From NCBI GenBank assembly GCA_964472675.1, contig CAYYLO010000008.1, forward strand, positions 1-43,054: DNA of 43,054 nucleotides. Reading direction: 5' to 3'. The position numbers were made by a program, and so were the translations under genes. Shown here in pieces: positions 32,093 through 39,998 of the stretch. Under the pieces are notes generated by a model. It was not told the DNA's origin. It saw nothing but the letters and a program-made list of their open reading frames with translations, and did not search any database. Each line of letters starts with the position of its first letter. Within the stretch, counting starts at the first letter, position 1. This DNA comes from 01-FULL-43-15b sp964472675 (GTDB lineage Bacteria; Patescibacteriota; Microgenomatia; UBA8517; UBA10165).

Positions 32093-32419
32093 ATGAAACT
32101 ACACATAGGTGACGAAATACTAGTTACAGCTGGAAAAGATAAGGGAAGGAAGGGAAAGGTCGAGAAAGTCTTTCCCGGCAAAGGTCTTGTTCTTGTTCCA
32201 CAGTTGAACGTCTACAAAAAAACCAGACGCGGGTATGGTGACCAAAAGGGTGGAATTTTTGAGGTTTCAAGACCTCTTCGTGTCGCGAATGTGGCGTTAA
32301 TTTGTCCGAATTGCAAAAAAGCAACTCGCGTTGGGTATAGAGTTTTAGAAAATGGTCAAAAAGAAAGAATTTGCAGAAGATGCAAAAGACAGGTCGACAA
32401 AGGAGAGACGAAACAATGA
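32093..32419 (+). CDS. rplX: 50S ribosomal protein L24 (uL24)
   Basis: L24 starts 50S assembly. The 108 residues have the KOW motif (GDEILVTAGKDKGRKGKVEK), NVYKKTRRGYGDQKGGIFEV and a Cys4 zinc ribbon CPNCKKATRVGYRVLENGQK with CRRC. A Shine-Dalgarno AAAGGAG precedes it. It overlaps rplE by 4 bases. Confidence 0.96.
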   Translation: MKLHIGDEILVTAGKDKGRKGKVEKVFPGKGLVLVPQLNVYKKTRRGYGDQKGGIFEVSRPLRVANVALICPNCKKATRVGYRVLENGQKERICRRCKRQVDKGETKQ

Positions 32420-32955
32420 ACAGATTAGCGGAAAAATATCAAAAAAATGTAGGGCCTAAACTGGGGCTGGAATTTGGCGTTAAAAACAAAATGGCTCAGC
32501 CAAAAATAGAAAAAGTTGTTATAAACATGGGGATTGGAGACATTAAGGATAATAGAGACGAGCAAGAGAAGGCGATGCTTGAGGTTGCAAATATTACAGG
32601 TCAAAAGCCGTCATTAAGGCTTGCACGAAAATCTATTGCAGGCTTCAATATCAGGGAAGGCCAGCCAGTTGGAATTTCTGCCACATTGCGGGGAGTGAGG
32701 ATGTATGACTTTTTAGACAAGCTTTTTAGTGTGGTTTTACCCCGCATTCGAGATTTTCGTGGCGTCTCCCGCACGGCGTTTGATAAAAATGGCAACTATA
32801 CTTTAGGCTTAACCGAACATTCAGTTTTTCCTGAAATTGATTTGGGGAAAATTACTCGTATCAGAGGTTTGGAAATAACAATTGTCACAAATACCCATAG
32901 TCCTCAAGTGAGCTTTAAGTTGCTAGAGGAGATGGGCATGCCGTTCGAAAAATGA
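32416..32955 (+). CDS. rplE: 50S ribosomal protein L5 (uL5)
   Basis: L5 binds 5S rRNA and contacts P-site tRNA. From ATG 32416 the product has 179 residues. Motifs are KIEKVVINMGIGDIKDNRDE, TGQKPSLRLARKSIAGFNIR and HSVFPEIDLGKITRIRGLEI. The start overlaps the rplX stop. Confidence 0.97.
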   Translation: MNRLAEKYQKNVGPKLGLEFGVKNKMAQPKIEKVVINMGIGDIKDNRDEQEKAMLEVANITGQKPSLRLARKSIAGFNIREGQPVGISATLRGVRMYDFLDKLFSVVLPRIRDFRGVSRTAFDKNGNYTLGLTEHSVFPEIDLGKITRIRGLEITIVTNTHSPQVSFKLLEEMGMPFEK

Positions 32956-32956
32956 T

Positions 32957-33052
32957 AAAATTCGAAGCACGAAAAACGAAACAAATTCAAATGTTAAAAA
33001 TTTAAATATTTAAACCTTGTTTCGAATTTCGGATTTCGAGATTCGAATTTAT
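32957..33052. repeat. Imperfect palindromic spacer repeat between rplE and rpsN
   Basis: The left arm AAATTCGAAGCACGAAAAAC matches the inverse of the right arm ATTCGAATCTCGAAATCCGA with mismatches, around an AT-rich centre. It shares units with 29961-29993 and 30028-30093. Confidence 0.65.
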
Positions 33053-33058
33053 AAATAT

Positions 33059-33244
33059 ATGGCAAAAACATCAAAAATTGAACGGGAAAAAAAAGATCTA
33101 AAATTTAAAATACGGTATCGGAACCGTTGTGCTCGATGTGGTCGGCCGCATGGGTTTATGCGAAGATATGGCCTTTGCCGCTTGTGCTTTAGAGAGCTTG
33201 CCTCCAAGGGGGAGATACCGGGGGTTAGAAAGGCATCCTGGTAA
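33059..33244 (+). CDS. rpsN: 30S ribosomal protein S14, zinc type (uS14)
   Basis: S14 is in the 30S head. From ATG 33059 the product has 61 residues, the length of the zinc-binding form. The Cys4 site is C24-x2-C27 ... C40-x2-C43 (CARCGRPHGFMRRYGLCRLC). It ends GEIPGVRKASW as expected. An earlier in-frame ATG at 33017 lies in repeat sequence and is rejected. Confidence 0.97.
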   Translation: MAKTSKIEREKKDLKFKIRYRNRCARCGRPHGFMRRYGLCRLCFRELASKGEIPGVRKASW

Positions 33245-33275
33245 ACTTTATGATAGGCGAACCCTGTCACAAGAT

Positions 33276-33672
33276 ATGCTTATGATAAATGATCCGATTG
33301 GAGATTTACTAACTAGAATAAAGAATGCAGCGCAAAACAGAAGTTTGGAGATTTGGGCTCCTTATTCAAAAATGCGTGNNNNNNNNNNAGGGAGTTTTGT
33401 CTGTGATGAAAGAAGAGGGGTATTTGGCAGACTACAAAAAAGAGGGAAACAAATTACAGATTGTCTTGGCATTTGCTCACAGAAGACCAATTATTTCCGG
33501 AGTTAAAAACGTTTCAAAACCAGGCTTGCGAATTTATCGGAAGTCCGACAAACTCCCCAAACCTTTGGGAGGAATTGGTATTTCTATAGTTTCTACATCG
33601 CGTGGAATTATGTCCAACATAAAAGCTAAGCGAGAAGGTTTGGGAGGAGAAATTTTGGGGATGGTTTGGTAA
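33276..33672 (+). CDS. rpsH: 30S ribosomal protein S8 (uS8), containing an assembly gap
   Basis: S8 binds the central 16S domain. ATG 33276 (or 33282) begins MLMINDPIGDLLTRIKNAAQ, and the end shows VSKPGLRIYRKSDKLPKPLG and GGEILGMVW. Ten N (33379-33388) interrupt it and put the halves in different frames. Deleting all ten joins CGTG to AGGGAG as MREGVLSVMKEEG, which aligns residue for residue with E. coli S8. The true gap is thus probably zero bases, giving 128 residues. Confidence 0.93.
33379..33388. other. Scaffold gap of ten N, probably zero length
   Basis: A run of ten N is a conventional placeholder. Frame and alignment of S8 indicate that no bases are missing. Confidence 0.85.
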
Positions 33673-33683
33673 GGATAAAAGTT

Positions 33684-34229
33684 ATGTCAAGAATAGGTAA
33701 AAAACCAATACAAATGCCGGAAGGAGTGAGTTTTGCCCTGGAACCTTTTGCGGTTAAAATGTCAGGACCCAAAGGTGAGCTTTCGTATGAAATACCAAAA
33801 GAGCTTGCAGTTTCTCAAAACGAGGGAATGGTACAGGTAATCAAAAAGACAAGCACTCAGGAGTCTCAAAAGTTATATGGGACGTTTGCCCGAACAATTT
33901 CAAATGGATTTTTGGGTGTATCAAAAGGGTGGTCTAAAACGCTGAGCTTGATCGGAACCGGATACAGAGCGAGAGTTGAGGGCAAATCGTTGAGTTTGGC
34001 TTTAGGATATTCTCATCCGGTAAAATTTGACCCGCCTGAGGGAATTTCTTTTGCTGTTGCCGAGAACAAAGTCACAGTGTCCGGAATTGATAAGCATTTA
34101 GTGGGCCAAATTGCGGCAAACATTCGTTTTGCCCGCCCGCCCGAGCCTTATCAAGGTAAGGGTGTAAGGTATGAGAATGAATATGTTCGCCGGAAGGCTG
34201 GAAAATCTGCCAAGGTTGGAGTTAAGTGA
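33684..34229 (+). CDS. rplF: 50S ribosomal protein L6 (uL6)
   Basis: L6 lies near the factor-binding site. From ATG 33684 the product has 181 residues: MSRIGKKPIQMPEGVSF, LSLIGTGYRARVEGKSLSLA and the C-terminal PPEPYQGKGVRYENEYVRRK with KAGK. Confidence 0.96.
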   Translation: MSRIGKKPIQMPEGVSFALEPFAVKMSGPKGELSYEIPKELAVSQNEGMVQVIKKTSTQESQKLYGTFARTISNGFLGVSKGWSKTLSLIGTGYRARVEGKSLSLALGYSHPVKFDPPEGISFAVAENKVTVSGIDKHLVGQIAANIRFARPPEPYQGKGVRYENEYVRRKAGKSAKVGVK

Positions 34230-34241
34230 CGCTTTAGCGTT

Positions 34242-34271
34242 ATCGATTTCGGGTCAAGTCCGGAATGACAA
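34242..34271. repeat. Dispersed GTCATTCCGGACTTGACC-type repeat
   Basis: Minus-strand TTGTCATTCCGGACTTGACC then CGAAATCGAT matches the widespread intergenic element with core GTCATTCCGGACTTGATCCG. It supplies the ATG at 34265. Confidence 0.55.
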
Positions 34272-34276
34272 CAAAA

Positions 34277-34621
34277 ATGAATAAAAGAATAAATAGTCAG
34301 AGACGAGCAAAAAGAAACAGGGCAAAACTGGAGCTAGCGCGCACAGATAGACCACGCCTGAACGTTTTTATCTCGAATAACCATATTTATGGTCAAATTA
34401 TTGATGACAAGAAAGGAATAACTTTGGTTTCTGCAAACGACAAAGAAGTTGACAAAAAGGGTGGTAAAACAGTTAATATTTCCCAAAAAGTTGGAGAGTT
34501 GCTTGGTCAAAAAGCAAAAGAGAAAAAGATAAGTAAAGTAATTTTTGATCGTGGGGCAAGGCGGTATCATGGAAGAGTTAAAGCATTAGCCGAAGGAGCA
34601 AGAAAGGAGATTTCTTTTTAA
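34277..34621 (+). CDS. rplR: 50S ribosomal protein L18 (uL18)
   Basis: L18 binds 5S rRNA with L5. From ATG 34277 the product has 114 residues (MNKRINSQRRAKRNRAKL). ATG 34265 is in frame but belongs to the repeat. Motifs are RTDRPRLNVFISNNHIYGQI and VIFDRGARRYHGRVKALAEG. rpsE follows directly. Confidence 0.94.
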   Translation: MNKRINSQRRAKRNRAKLELARTDRPRLNVFISNNHIYGQIIDDKKGITLVSANDKEVDKKGGKTVNISQKVGELLGQKAKEKKISKVIFDRGARRYHGRVKALAEGARKEISF

Positions 34622-35131
34622 ATGGATCCTAATAATAGGCCGCAGAGCGAGTTTGTCGAAACTGTAATCGAAATAAACAGAATTTCTAAGAAAACTAAAG
34701 GTGGTAATCAGATACGTTTTTCTGCCTTAGTCGTTGTTGGAGATAAAAAAGGCAAAGTGGGTGTGGGTTTAGATAAGGCTCCAAATGTGGTTTCTGGTAT
34801 AAGGAAGGCAATTACTCAGGCAAGAAAAAATATGATCAGTATTCCGATGCGCGGCAGCACCATTCCTTATGAGGTTAGAATCAAATATGGTGCGGCAAGA
34901 TTACTCTTAAAACCCGCGCCTTCTGGTTCGGGAGTAGTTGCCGGAGGACCTTTGCGTGCGGTATTTGAATCCGCCGGAGTCCATGACATCGTAGCAAAAA
35001 TCCTGGGCAGCAACAATAAGACCACTAATTTATATGCTGCAATGAAAGCTTTAATGCAATTATCAGACTGGAGACAAACGCAAGAAGCGCGACGTGCCAA
35101 CAGGAAAGGAAGCAAAAATGTTAACACTTAA
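34622..35131 (+). CDS. rpsE: 30S ribosomal protein S5 (uS5)
   Basis: S5 forms part of the mRNA entrance and affects fidelity. The 169 residues include EFVETVIEINRISKKTKGGN, RFSALVVVGDKKGKVGVGLD, the loop MRGSTIPYEVRIKYGAARLL and GSGVVAGGPLRAVFESAGVH. It is followed directly by rplO; rpmD is absent. Confidence 0.97.
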   Translation: MDPNNRPQSEFVETVIEINRISKKTKGGNQIRFSALVVVGDKKGKVGVGLDKAPNVVSGIRKAITQARKNMISIPMRGSTIPYEVRIKYGAARLLLKPAPSGSGVVAGGPLRAVFESAGVHDIVAKILGSNNKTTNLYAAMKALMQLSDWRQTQEARRANRKGSKNVNT

Positions 35132-35387
35132 CTCTTTACCGAAAATAAAATATAAGAACAGAAAACGGCTCGGGCGGGGTTATGGAAGCGGAAAAGGAGG
35201 ACATACTTCAAGCCGTGGGCAAAAGGGGCAAAAAGTCCGTGGGAAAATTCACCCCCTCTTTGAAGGACAAAAGAATAAAAAGTCGCTTATCCAGCGTCTT
35301 CCACTTTTGCGTGGGAAGGGAAAGCTAAAACCCAGGAAGGGAAAAATAGATCGCAGGTTGGGGAGTAAGAATGGTAAAATGGTTTAA
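35118..35387 (+). CDS. rplO: 50S ribosomal protein L15 (uL15), C-terminally truncated
   Basis: L15 helps late 50S assembly. From ATG 35118 the product has only 89 residues, where the family has about 145. The basic N-terminal half is present (LNSLPKIKYKNRKRLGRGYG, KGGHTSSRGQKGQKVRGKIH, IQRLPLLRGKGKLKPRKGK). The folded C-terminal half is missing, with the stop touching the secY ATG at 35388. There is no room for a frameshifted remainder, so the loss is a clean deletion. Confidence 0.9.
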   Translation: MLTLNSLPKIKYKNRKRLGRGYGSGKGGHTSSRGQKGQKVRGKIHPLFEGQKNKKSLIQRLPLLRGKGKLKPRKGKIDRRLGSKNGKMV

Positions 35388-36668
35388 ATGAATGTTTCTA
35401 CCGTACTGGCTAGGCTTTGGACGACACCCGAGATTCGCAAAAAAGTTATTTTTACAGCATTTCTTTTGGTGGTATTCAGGTTGGTTGCTCACATTCCAGC
35501 CTCAGGGGTTGACCATCAGGCATTAAAGCAACTTTTTGCTCAAAGTCCATTTTTATCCCTTTTGGATATCTTCTCCGGAGGAACTCTAGCAAACTTTTCA
35601 ATTCTTGCTCTGGGCTTAAATCCCTATATTAACGCCTCAATAATAATTCAGCTTTTTACCCTAATCTCACCTTCATTGGAGGAACTTTCAAAAGAAGGTG
35701 AATCGGGACGGGCAAGATTAAACCAATACACAAGAATATTGACCGTTCCGTTAGCGGCAGTTCAGGCAATTGGGGTTTATTTTTTATTAAATAGCCAGGG
35801 TGTTGTTCCCTCGCTTTCCATAGTCTCTTTACTAGTTTTGATGGGAACGATGACAGCAGGGACCATGCTGGTTGTTTGGCTTGGGGAGCTTATTAGCGAG
35901 TATGGGATTGGCAACGGAATTTCTATTTTGATTTTTGCGGGGATTGTTGGACAATTGCCAATTTCAGCCGGAAAAACTTTTATAACCAGTAATTCTGAAG
36001 ACTTTTTTTCAGTTTTGATTTTTGCAGCCGTTTCCGCGGTGGTTATAGCAAGCGTTGTTTTTATGAATGAAGCAATTAGGCGAATAACTGTCCAGTATGC
36101 CCGCCATGCAGCCCGCGGTGGAGTGGTTTCTCAAGCTACTCACCTTCCACTTCGTTTAAACCAGGCTGGAGTAATACCTATTATTTTTGCTGTGTCTTTA
36201 GTTTTGGCTCCGACGATGATTGCCCAACTTTTATCAAGATTCCCTAACCCAAATTTGGTCTATTGGTCTGGAAACTTATCCGCATGGTTTAGACCACAGT
36301 CTGTTACTTATGAAGTTATTTATTTCTTGTTGATAGTAGGATTTACGTTTTTCTACACAGCAGTAATTTTTAACCCCACAAAAATTGCCGACGAGGTTAA
36401 AAAGCACGGCGGCTTTATTCCTGGAATTCGCCCCGGGCAGGCTTCGGCGCAATATTTAAATTACGTTTTGACAAGAATTACTTTGATCGGGGCACTTTTT
36501 TTGGGCGCTGTTGCGGTGTTGCCTTCTATCGTTCAAAACTTAACAGATGTGCAAAGTTTGGCAGTAGGAGGCACAGGCATTTTAATCGTTGTCTCTGTTA
36601 TTTTAGAAACTGTTAAAAAGATTGAATCGCAATTAGTTGCCAGAAACTACGATAAGTTTTTAGAATAA
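35388..36668 (+). CDS. secY: Protein translocase subunit SecY
   Basis: SecY is the membrane channel of the general secretion pathway. The 426 residues hold ten membrane helices. Family marks are VFRLVAHIPASGVD, ALGLNPYINASIIIQL, EYGIGNGISILIFAGIV and HGGFIPGIRPGQ. The length is normal. Its placement in the spc operon is typical. Confidence 0.97.
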   Translation: MNVSTVLARLWTTPEIRKKVIFTAFLLVVFRLVAHIPASGVDHQALKQLFAQSPFLSLLDIFSGGTLANFSILALGLNPYINASIIIQLFTLISPSLEELSKEGESGRARLNQYTRILTVPLAAVQAIGVYFLLNSQGVVPSLSIVSLLVLMGTMTAGTMLVVWLGELISEYGIGNGISILIFAGIVGQLPISAGKTFITSNSEDFFSVLIFAAVSAVVIASVVFMNEAIRRITVQYARHAARGGVVSQATHLPLRLNQAGVIPIIFAVSLVLAPTMIAQLLSRFPNPNLVYWSGNLSAWFRPQSVTYEVIYFLLIVGFTFFYTAVIFNPTKIADEVKKHGGFIPGIRPGQASAQYLNYVLTRITLIGALFLGAVAVLPSIVQNLTDVQSLAVGGTGILIVVSVILETVKKIESQLVARNYDKFLE

Positions 36669-36671
36669 AAG

Positions 36672-36720
36672 ATTTTACTCATGTTATTCCTAAAATCTTT
36701 TCAATTCGCTTCGCTTATAT
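36672..36720. repeat. Repeat-like palindromic gap before adk
   Basis: AAAAGATTTTACTCATGTTA then TTCCTAAAATCTTTTCAATT then CGCTTCGCTTATATAAC holds AAAAGATTTTA and its inverse TAAAATCTTTT plus CGCTTCGCTT, and resembles a degraded GTCATTCTGAGC-type element. Confidence 0.4.
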
Positions 36721-36725
36721 AACAC

Positions 36726-37250
36726 ATGATTATTGTATTAATGGGGACGGTCGGGTCGGGGAAAAGTACACAGGCGGATTTATTGGCCGAAAAATTAGGG
36801 GCATATCACTTTAGTATGGGCGATCTCTTGCGTGAGGTTGCAAACGGAAGTAGCCAGGACGCACGAACAGTTAAAAGCTTAATCAGAAAGGGAGAATTTG
36901 TCAGTGACGGGTTAGTTATAAAGTTGGTTAAAGAATACTTGGAGGGGAAAGACAAAGTGGTGATGGAAGGTTTCCCAAGAACATTGGCACAAGCCAGCAA
37001 GTCCGGCATAATTCCTGATCAGGTGGTGTATATTAGTCTGCCGAATGGTGTTTCAAAAAAGCGCTTAATGGCTCGGGGCCGAATAGATGACACTGAAGAG
37101 ACAATAGTAAAAAGGCTTGCCATTTACCACAAACAGACAGAGCCGATACTTGAGTATTACCGCAATGAAGGTAAGTTAATTGAAGTCGATGGGGATAGAT
37201 CAATTCCAGATATTGCTCGGGATATTGCCCACCATATCATTAATGTTTAA
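36726..37250 (+). CDS. adk: Adenylate kinase, short LID-less form
   Basis: Adk interconverts ATP + AMP and 2 ADP. The 174 residues show the P-loop GTVGSGKST, HFSMGDLLREV, and MEGFPRTLAQA (AMP site). The LID domain, about 30-40 residues in the usual 214-residue enzyme, is reduced to RGRIDDTEETIVKRL, with no Cys zinc site. Such short forms are common among NMP kinases. It overlaps map by 8 bases. Confidence 0.93.
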   Translation: MIIVLMGTVGSGKSTQADLLAEKLGAYHFSMGDLLREVANGSSQDARTVKSLIRKGEFVSDGLVIKLVKEYLEGKDKVVMEGFPRTLAQASKSGIIPDQVVYISLPNGVSKKRLMARGRIDDTEETIVKRLAIYHKQTEPILEYYRNEGKLIEVDGDRSIPDIARDIAHHIINV

Positions 37251-37992
37251 AGTAAAGACTCCGGAAGAAATTGAGATAATGCGCGAAGGTGGGCAGAAAT
37301 TAGCCCTGGTTAAAAAAGAATTGGCCAAAATGGTCATTCCGGGCGCTCTCCCTTCTGATCTCGATAAAAAAGCCGAAGAGCTAATTCTCTCTTTGGGAGG
37401 CGAGCCTTCTTTTAAAAAAGTTCGGGATTACAGATGGACAACATGCATTAACGTTAACGATGGAGTAGTGCATGGAATTCCCGGGGAAAAGCCTTTTAAC
37501 GAGGGCGATATTGTAAAGATTGATGTGGGAATTTTTTACAAAGGTTTCCACACAGATAGTGCCTTTTCCTTACCAGCTGGAAGCACATCGGCCAAAAATC
37601 AGGATTTTTTGGATGCCGGGAAAGATGCGTTGAAAAAATCTATTGCTCAGGCAGTTCCCGGAAACCGAATTTCTGATATTTCGCTAAAAATGGCAGAAGT
37701 TCTTGCGCGCAGAGGGTACACACCTGTTCGTGATTTGACTGGACATGGTGTTGGCAGGCAGCTTCATGAGGAGCCGATGATCCCCTGCTTTATGCCTGGC
37801 AATCCGGCAAATTCACCGGTTATTCCGGAAGGTGCGGTGTTAGCAATTGAAGTCATATATATGCAGGGGAAGCCAGACCTGGTTCTATTGGATGACGGTT
37901 GGACAATAGTTACTCAAGATGGTAAAATAGCTTCACTATTTGAGGAAACTATCGCAGTGACAGCGGAAGGTCCACAAATTTTGTCTGCCTAA
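37243..37992 (+). CDS. map: Methionine aminopeptidase, type I
   Basis: Map removes the initiator Met from new proteins. From ATG 37243 the product has 249 residues. The five metal ligands are visible: D94 (KIDVG), D105 (HTDSAF), H168 (GHGVG), E203 (AIEVIY) and E234 (LFEET). The ATG overlaps the adk stop region. Confidence 0.96.
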   Translation: MFKVKTPEEIEIMREGGQKLALVKKELAKMVIPGALPSDLDKKAEELILSLGGEPSFKKVRDYRWTTCINVNDGVVHGIPGEKPFNEGDIVKIDVGIFYKGFHTDSAFSLPAGSTSAKNQDFLDAGKDALKKSIAQAVPGNRISDISLKMAEVLARRGYTPVRDLTGHGVGRQLHEEPMIPCFMPGNPANSPVIPEGAVLAIEVIYMQGKPDLVLLDDGWTIVTQDGKIASLFEETIAVTAEGPQILSA

Positions 37993-38006
37993 AAAGTGCC
38001 CCCGTT

Positions 38007-38228
38007 ATGGAGAATCAAAAACAGACCCAGGAAGTACAAGGAGTAGTTCTTGAGTCTTTGCCTAACACAATGTTTAGGATTCGCCTGAACGATGGGCGGG
38101 TTGTTATTGCAACAGTAGCCGGCAGAATGCGCAAAAACTTTATTCGTATTTTGCCTGGAGATAAAGTTGTTGTTGAAATGACGCCGTATGACGAAGAACG
38201 AGGTCGGGTTGTATGGAGGGAAAAGTGA
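38007..38228 (+). CDS. infA: Translation initiation factor IF-1
   Basis: IF-1 binds the A site during initiation. The 73 residues form one OB fold: VQGVVLESLPNTMFRIRLND, AGRMRKNFIRILPGDKVVVE and MTPYDEERGRVVWR. It overlaps rpmJ by one base (TGATG). Confidence 0.96.
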   Translation: MENQKQTQEVQGVVLESLPNTMFRIRLNDGRVVIATVAGRMRKNFIRILPGDKVVVEMTPYDEERGRVVWREK

Positions 38229-38341
38229 TGAAAGTCAGAGCATCAGTTAAAGCTATATGTAAAGATTGTAAACTTGTTCGACGCCGAGGTGTTTTGTATG
38301 TTATCTGCAAAACTCCGAAGCACAAGCAGAGACAAGGATAA
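38228..38341 (+). CDS. rpmJ: 50S ribosomal protein L36 (bL36)
   Basis: This is a 37-residue gene. The sequence MKVRASVKAICKDCKLVRRR then GVLYVICKTPKHKQRQG has the zinc ligands C11, C14, C27 and H32. It is the usual partner of infA. Confidence 0.96.
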   Translation: MKVRASVKAICKDCKLVRRRGVLYVICKTPKHKQRQG

Positions 38342-38399
38342 TAGAATGTCCAATGACCAAGCGGGACAAACCTGAATTTGATATTTAGCATTGAATTTT
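38342..38399. repeat. CCAATGACCA/GCTAAAT spacer repeat (copy 1)
   Basis: The gap holds GTCCAATGACCAAG and ATATTTAGCATTGAATTTT. The second is the inverse of CAATGCTAAAT found at 39229-39296, so the two gaps share a repeat family. Confidence 0.5.
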
Positions 38400-38810
38400 A
38401 TGGCAAGAATTTCAGGAATTGATTTACCAGAAAACAAAAGAATTGATTACGCCTTAACTTTGATTTACGGAATAGGGTGGGCTTTGTCAAAAAAAATACT
38501 TTTAGATATTAATGTTGCTGAGGAGAAAAGAGTACATGACTTGTCTGAGGAAGACATATCAAAGATTAGTAAGGCGGTAGAAAACTACCTTGTTGAAGGA
38601 GACCTAAAAAGAAACATTCGTCAAAATATCCAAAGGTTGCAAGCTGTGGGCACATACCGTGGGGTCAGGCACTCCAAAAATTTGCCAGTTCGCGGGCAGA
38701 GAACTAAGAGTAATGGCAGGACCAAGCGTGGTAAAAGAAAGACTGTGGGTGCGTTTAAGAAAGAAATGTTAGCAAAGCAAACGGCGGCAAAACCTGCGCC
38801 AAAGAAGTAA
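38400..38810 (+). CDS. rpsM: 30S ribosomal protein S13 (uS13)
   Basis: S13 bridges the subunits. From ATG 38400 the product has 136 residues: MARISGIDLPENKRIDYALT, YGIGWALSKKILLDINV and HSKNLPVRGQRTKSNGRTKR. A TTG at 38391 would add repeat sequence. The tail is Ala/Lys-rich. Confidence 0.96.
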   Translation: MARISGIDLPENKRIDYALTLIYGIGWALSKKILLDINVAEEKRVHDLSEEDISKISKAVENYLVEGDLKRNIRQNIQRLQAVGTYRGVRHSKNLPVRGQRTKSNGRTKRGKRKTVGAFKKEMLAKQTAAKPAPKK

Positions 38811-38832
38811 GAAATCACTTTAAGCATATAAA

Positions 38833-39228
38833 ATGTCAACAAAAGCAAATACCAAAACAACCAAACAGAAAGTGCAAAATGTTCCCAATGGTAAGGTGTA
38901 CGTCAATGCAACCTTTAACAATACTTTAATTACAGTTACAGATGATTCGGGAAGTGCAATTGCTTCCGGATCATCGGGGCGGGCTGGGTTTAAGGGAACG
39001 AGAAAAGCAACTCCCTATGCTGCAACAACTGCAGTTGAATCGGCAATCAAAAAAGCAAAAGATACCTTTGGCGTAAAGAGTGTTGATGTGTTTATAAAAG
39101 GACCTGGTCCGGGACGCGATGCGGCTTTAAGAGCGATTAAAAGCCTTGGTGTAAGAATGAATATGATTGCGGATGTAACCCCGATGCCATATAACGGCCC
39201 TCGTGCTAAAAAGAAAAGGAGAGCATAA
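38833..39228 (+). CDS. rpsK: 30S ribosomal protein S11 (uS11)
   Basis: S11 helps mRNA binding in the platform. The 131 residues include GKVYVNATFNNTLITVTDDS, SSGRAGFKGTRKATPYAATT and VFIKGPGPGRDAALRAIKSL. It ends PMPYNGPRAKKKRRA. Confidence 0.97.
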   Translation: MSTKANTKTTKQKVQNVPNGKVYVNATFNNTLITVTDDSGSAIASGSSGRAGFKGTRKATPYAATTAVESAIKKAKDTFGVKSVDVFIKGPGPGRDAALRAIKSLGVRMNMIADVTPMPYNGPRAKKKRRA

Positions 39229-39296
39229 ACAATGCTAAATGACCAATATCCAATGCTAAATAAAGTAATTTATCATTTGTAATTTGTAATTGAATT
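39229..39296. repeat. CCAATGCTAAAT spacer repeat (copy 2)
   Basis: The gap contains ACAATGCTAAATGACCAATA then TCCAATGCTAAATAAAG and an AATTTGTAATT stretch. It shares units with the rpmJ-rpsM gap. Confidence 0.5.
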
Positions 39297-39297
39297 T

Positions 39298-39870
39298 ATG
39301 AGATATATAGGACCAAAAGACAGAATATCAAGACGCGAGGGTGTCGATATTTTCGGCAAGAAAGCCTCCAGGCTTAACGTTCCGCCAGGAGTTCATGGCC
39401 CAAAAGGTTTGGGCAAGAGATCGGAATTCGGCAGGCAATTGCGAGAGAAACAGAAAGCCAAAAGAATCTATGGAGTTTCTGAGAAGCAATTTAGCGCTTA
39501 TGTTGAAACTTCCCAAAAACACAAGAATCTGACTGAGTTATTAGAAAGAAGGTTAGATAATGTTGTTTACCGGCTTGGGTTTGCGCCAACAAGGCCTTCT
39601 GCGAGGCAAATAGTTTCGCACCGCCATATTCTGGTAAATGGCAAAATTCTAAATATCCCTTCATATAGGGTGAGCGAGGATGACACAGTTGCTTTGGATG
39701 CTAAAGCGCAAGATATACCTGAAATTAAAAACAGGCTGGAGTTGAATTCCCAACTGCCGAATTGGCTGGAAAGGCAAGGGGCTGTGGGTAGAATGAAAAG
39801 ATTACCTGCCAAAGAAGATATTCAGGAGTCGTTTTCCGAGCAAGAAATTATCGAGTATTACAGCCGCTAG
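39298..39870 (+). CDS. rpsD: 30S ribosomal protein S4 (uS4)
   Basis: S4 nucleates 30S assembly. The 190 residues are of the form without zinc Cys: MRYIGPKDRISRREGVDIFG, the S4 domain LLERRLDNVVYRLGFAPTRP and SARQIVSHRHILVNGKILNI. The length is slightly short, as is common without the zinc knuckle. Confidence 0.96.
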   Translation: MRYIGPKDRISRREGVDIFGKKASRLNVPPGVHGPKGLGKRSEFGRQLREKQKAKRIYGVSEKQFSAYVETSQKHKNLTELLERRLDNVVYRLGFAPTRPSARQIVSHRHILVNGKILNIPSYRVSEDDTVALDAKAQDIPEIKNRLELNSQLPNWLERQGAVGRMKRLPAKEDIQESFSEQEIIEYYSR

Positions 39871-39924
39871 GCAGTAAATTTATACGTAGTTTAAGAGAAA
39901 TTCTGATTTCTTTTATCTTTAAGC

Positions 39925-39953
39925 TTGAAGTGTGCTTAAAGTTGCGATATACT
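39925..39953 (+). promoter_or_regulatory. Promoter of rpoA-rplQ-rplM-rpsI
   Basis: TTGAAG (39925-39930), 17 bases and TATACT (39948-39953) make a good promoter. Transcription should begin near 39960. Confidence 0.75.
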
Positions 39954-39961
39954 ACATTACT

Positions 39962-39982
39962 TCACGGCCCGAAAGACCGTGA
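39962..39982 (+). promoter_or_regulatory. 5'-terminal hairpin of the rpoA transcript
   Basis: TCACGG-CCCGAAAGA-CCGTGA (39962-39982) begins two bases after the predicted start and is followed by TATTTGTTG. Confidence 0.55.
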
Positions 39983-39998
39983 TATTTGTTGAAAGCGT

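Noticed and set aside
34265..34276. ATG 34265 as the rplR start
   Set aside because: It is part of the dispersed GTCATTCCGGACTTGACC repeat; ATG 34277 gives the normal L18 N-terminus.
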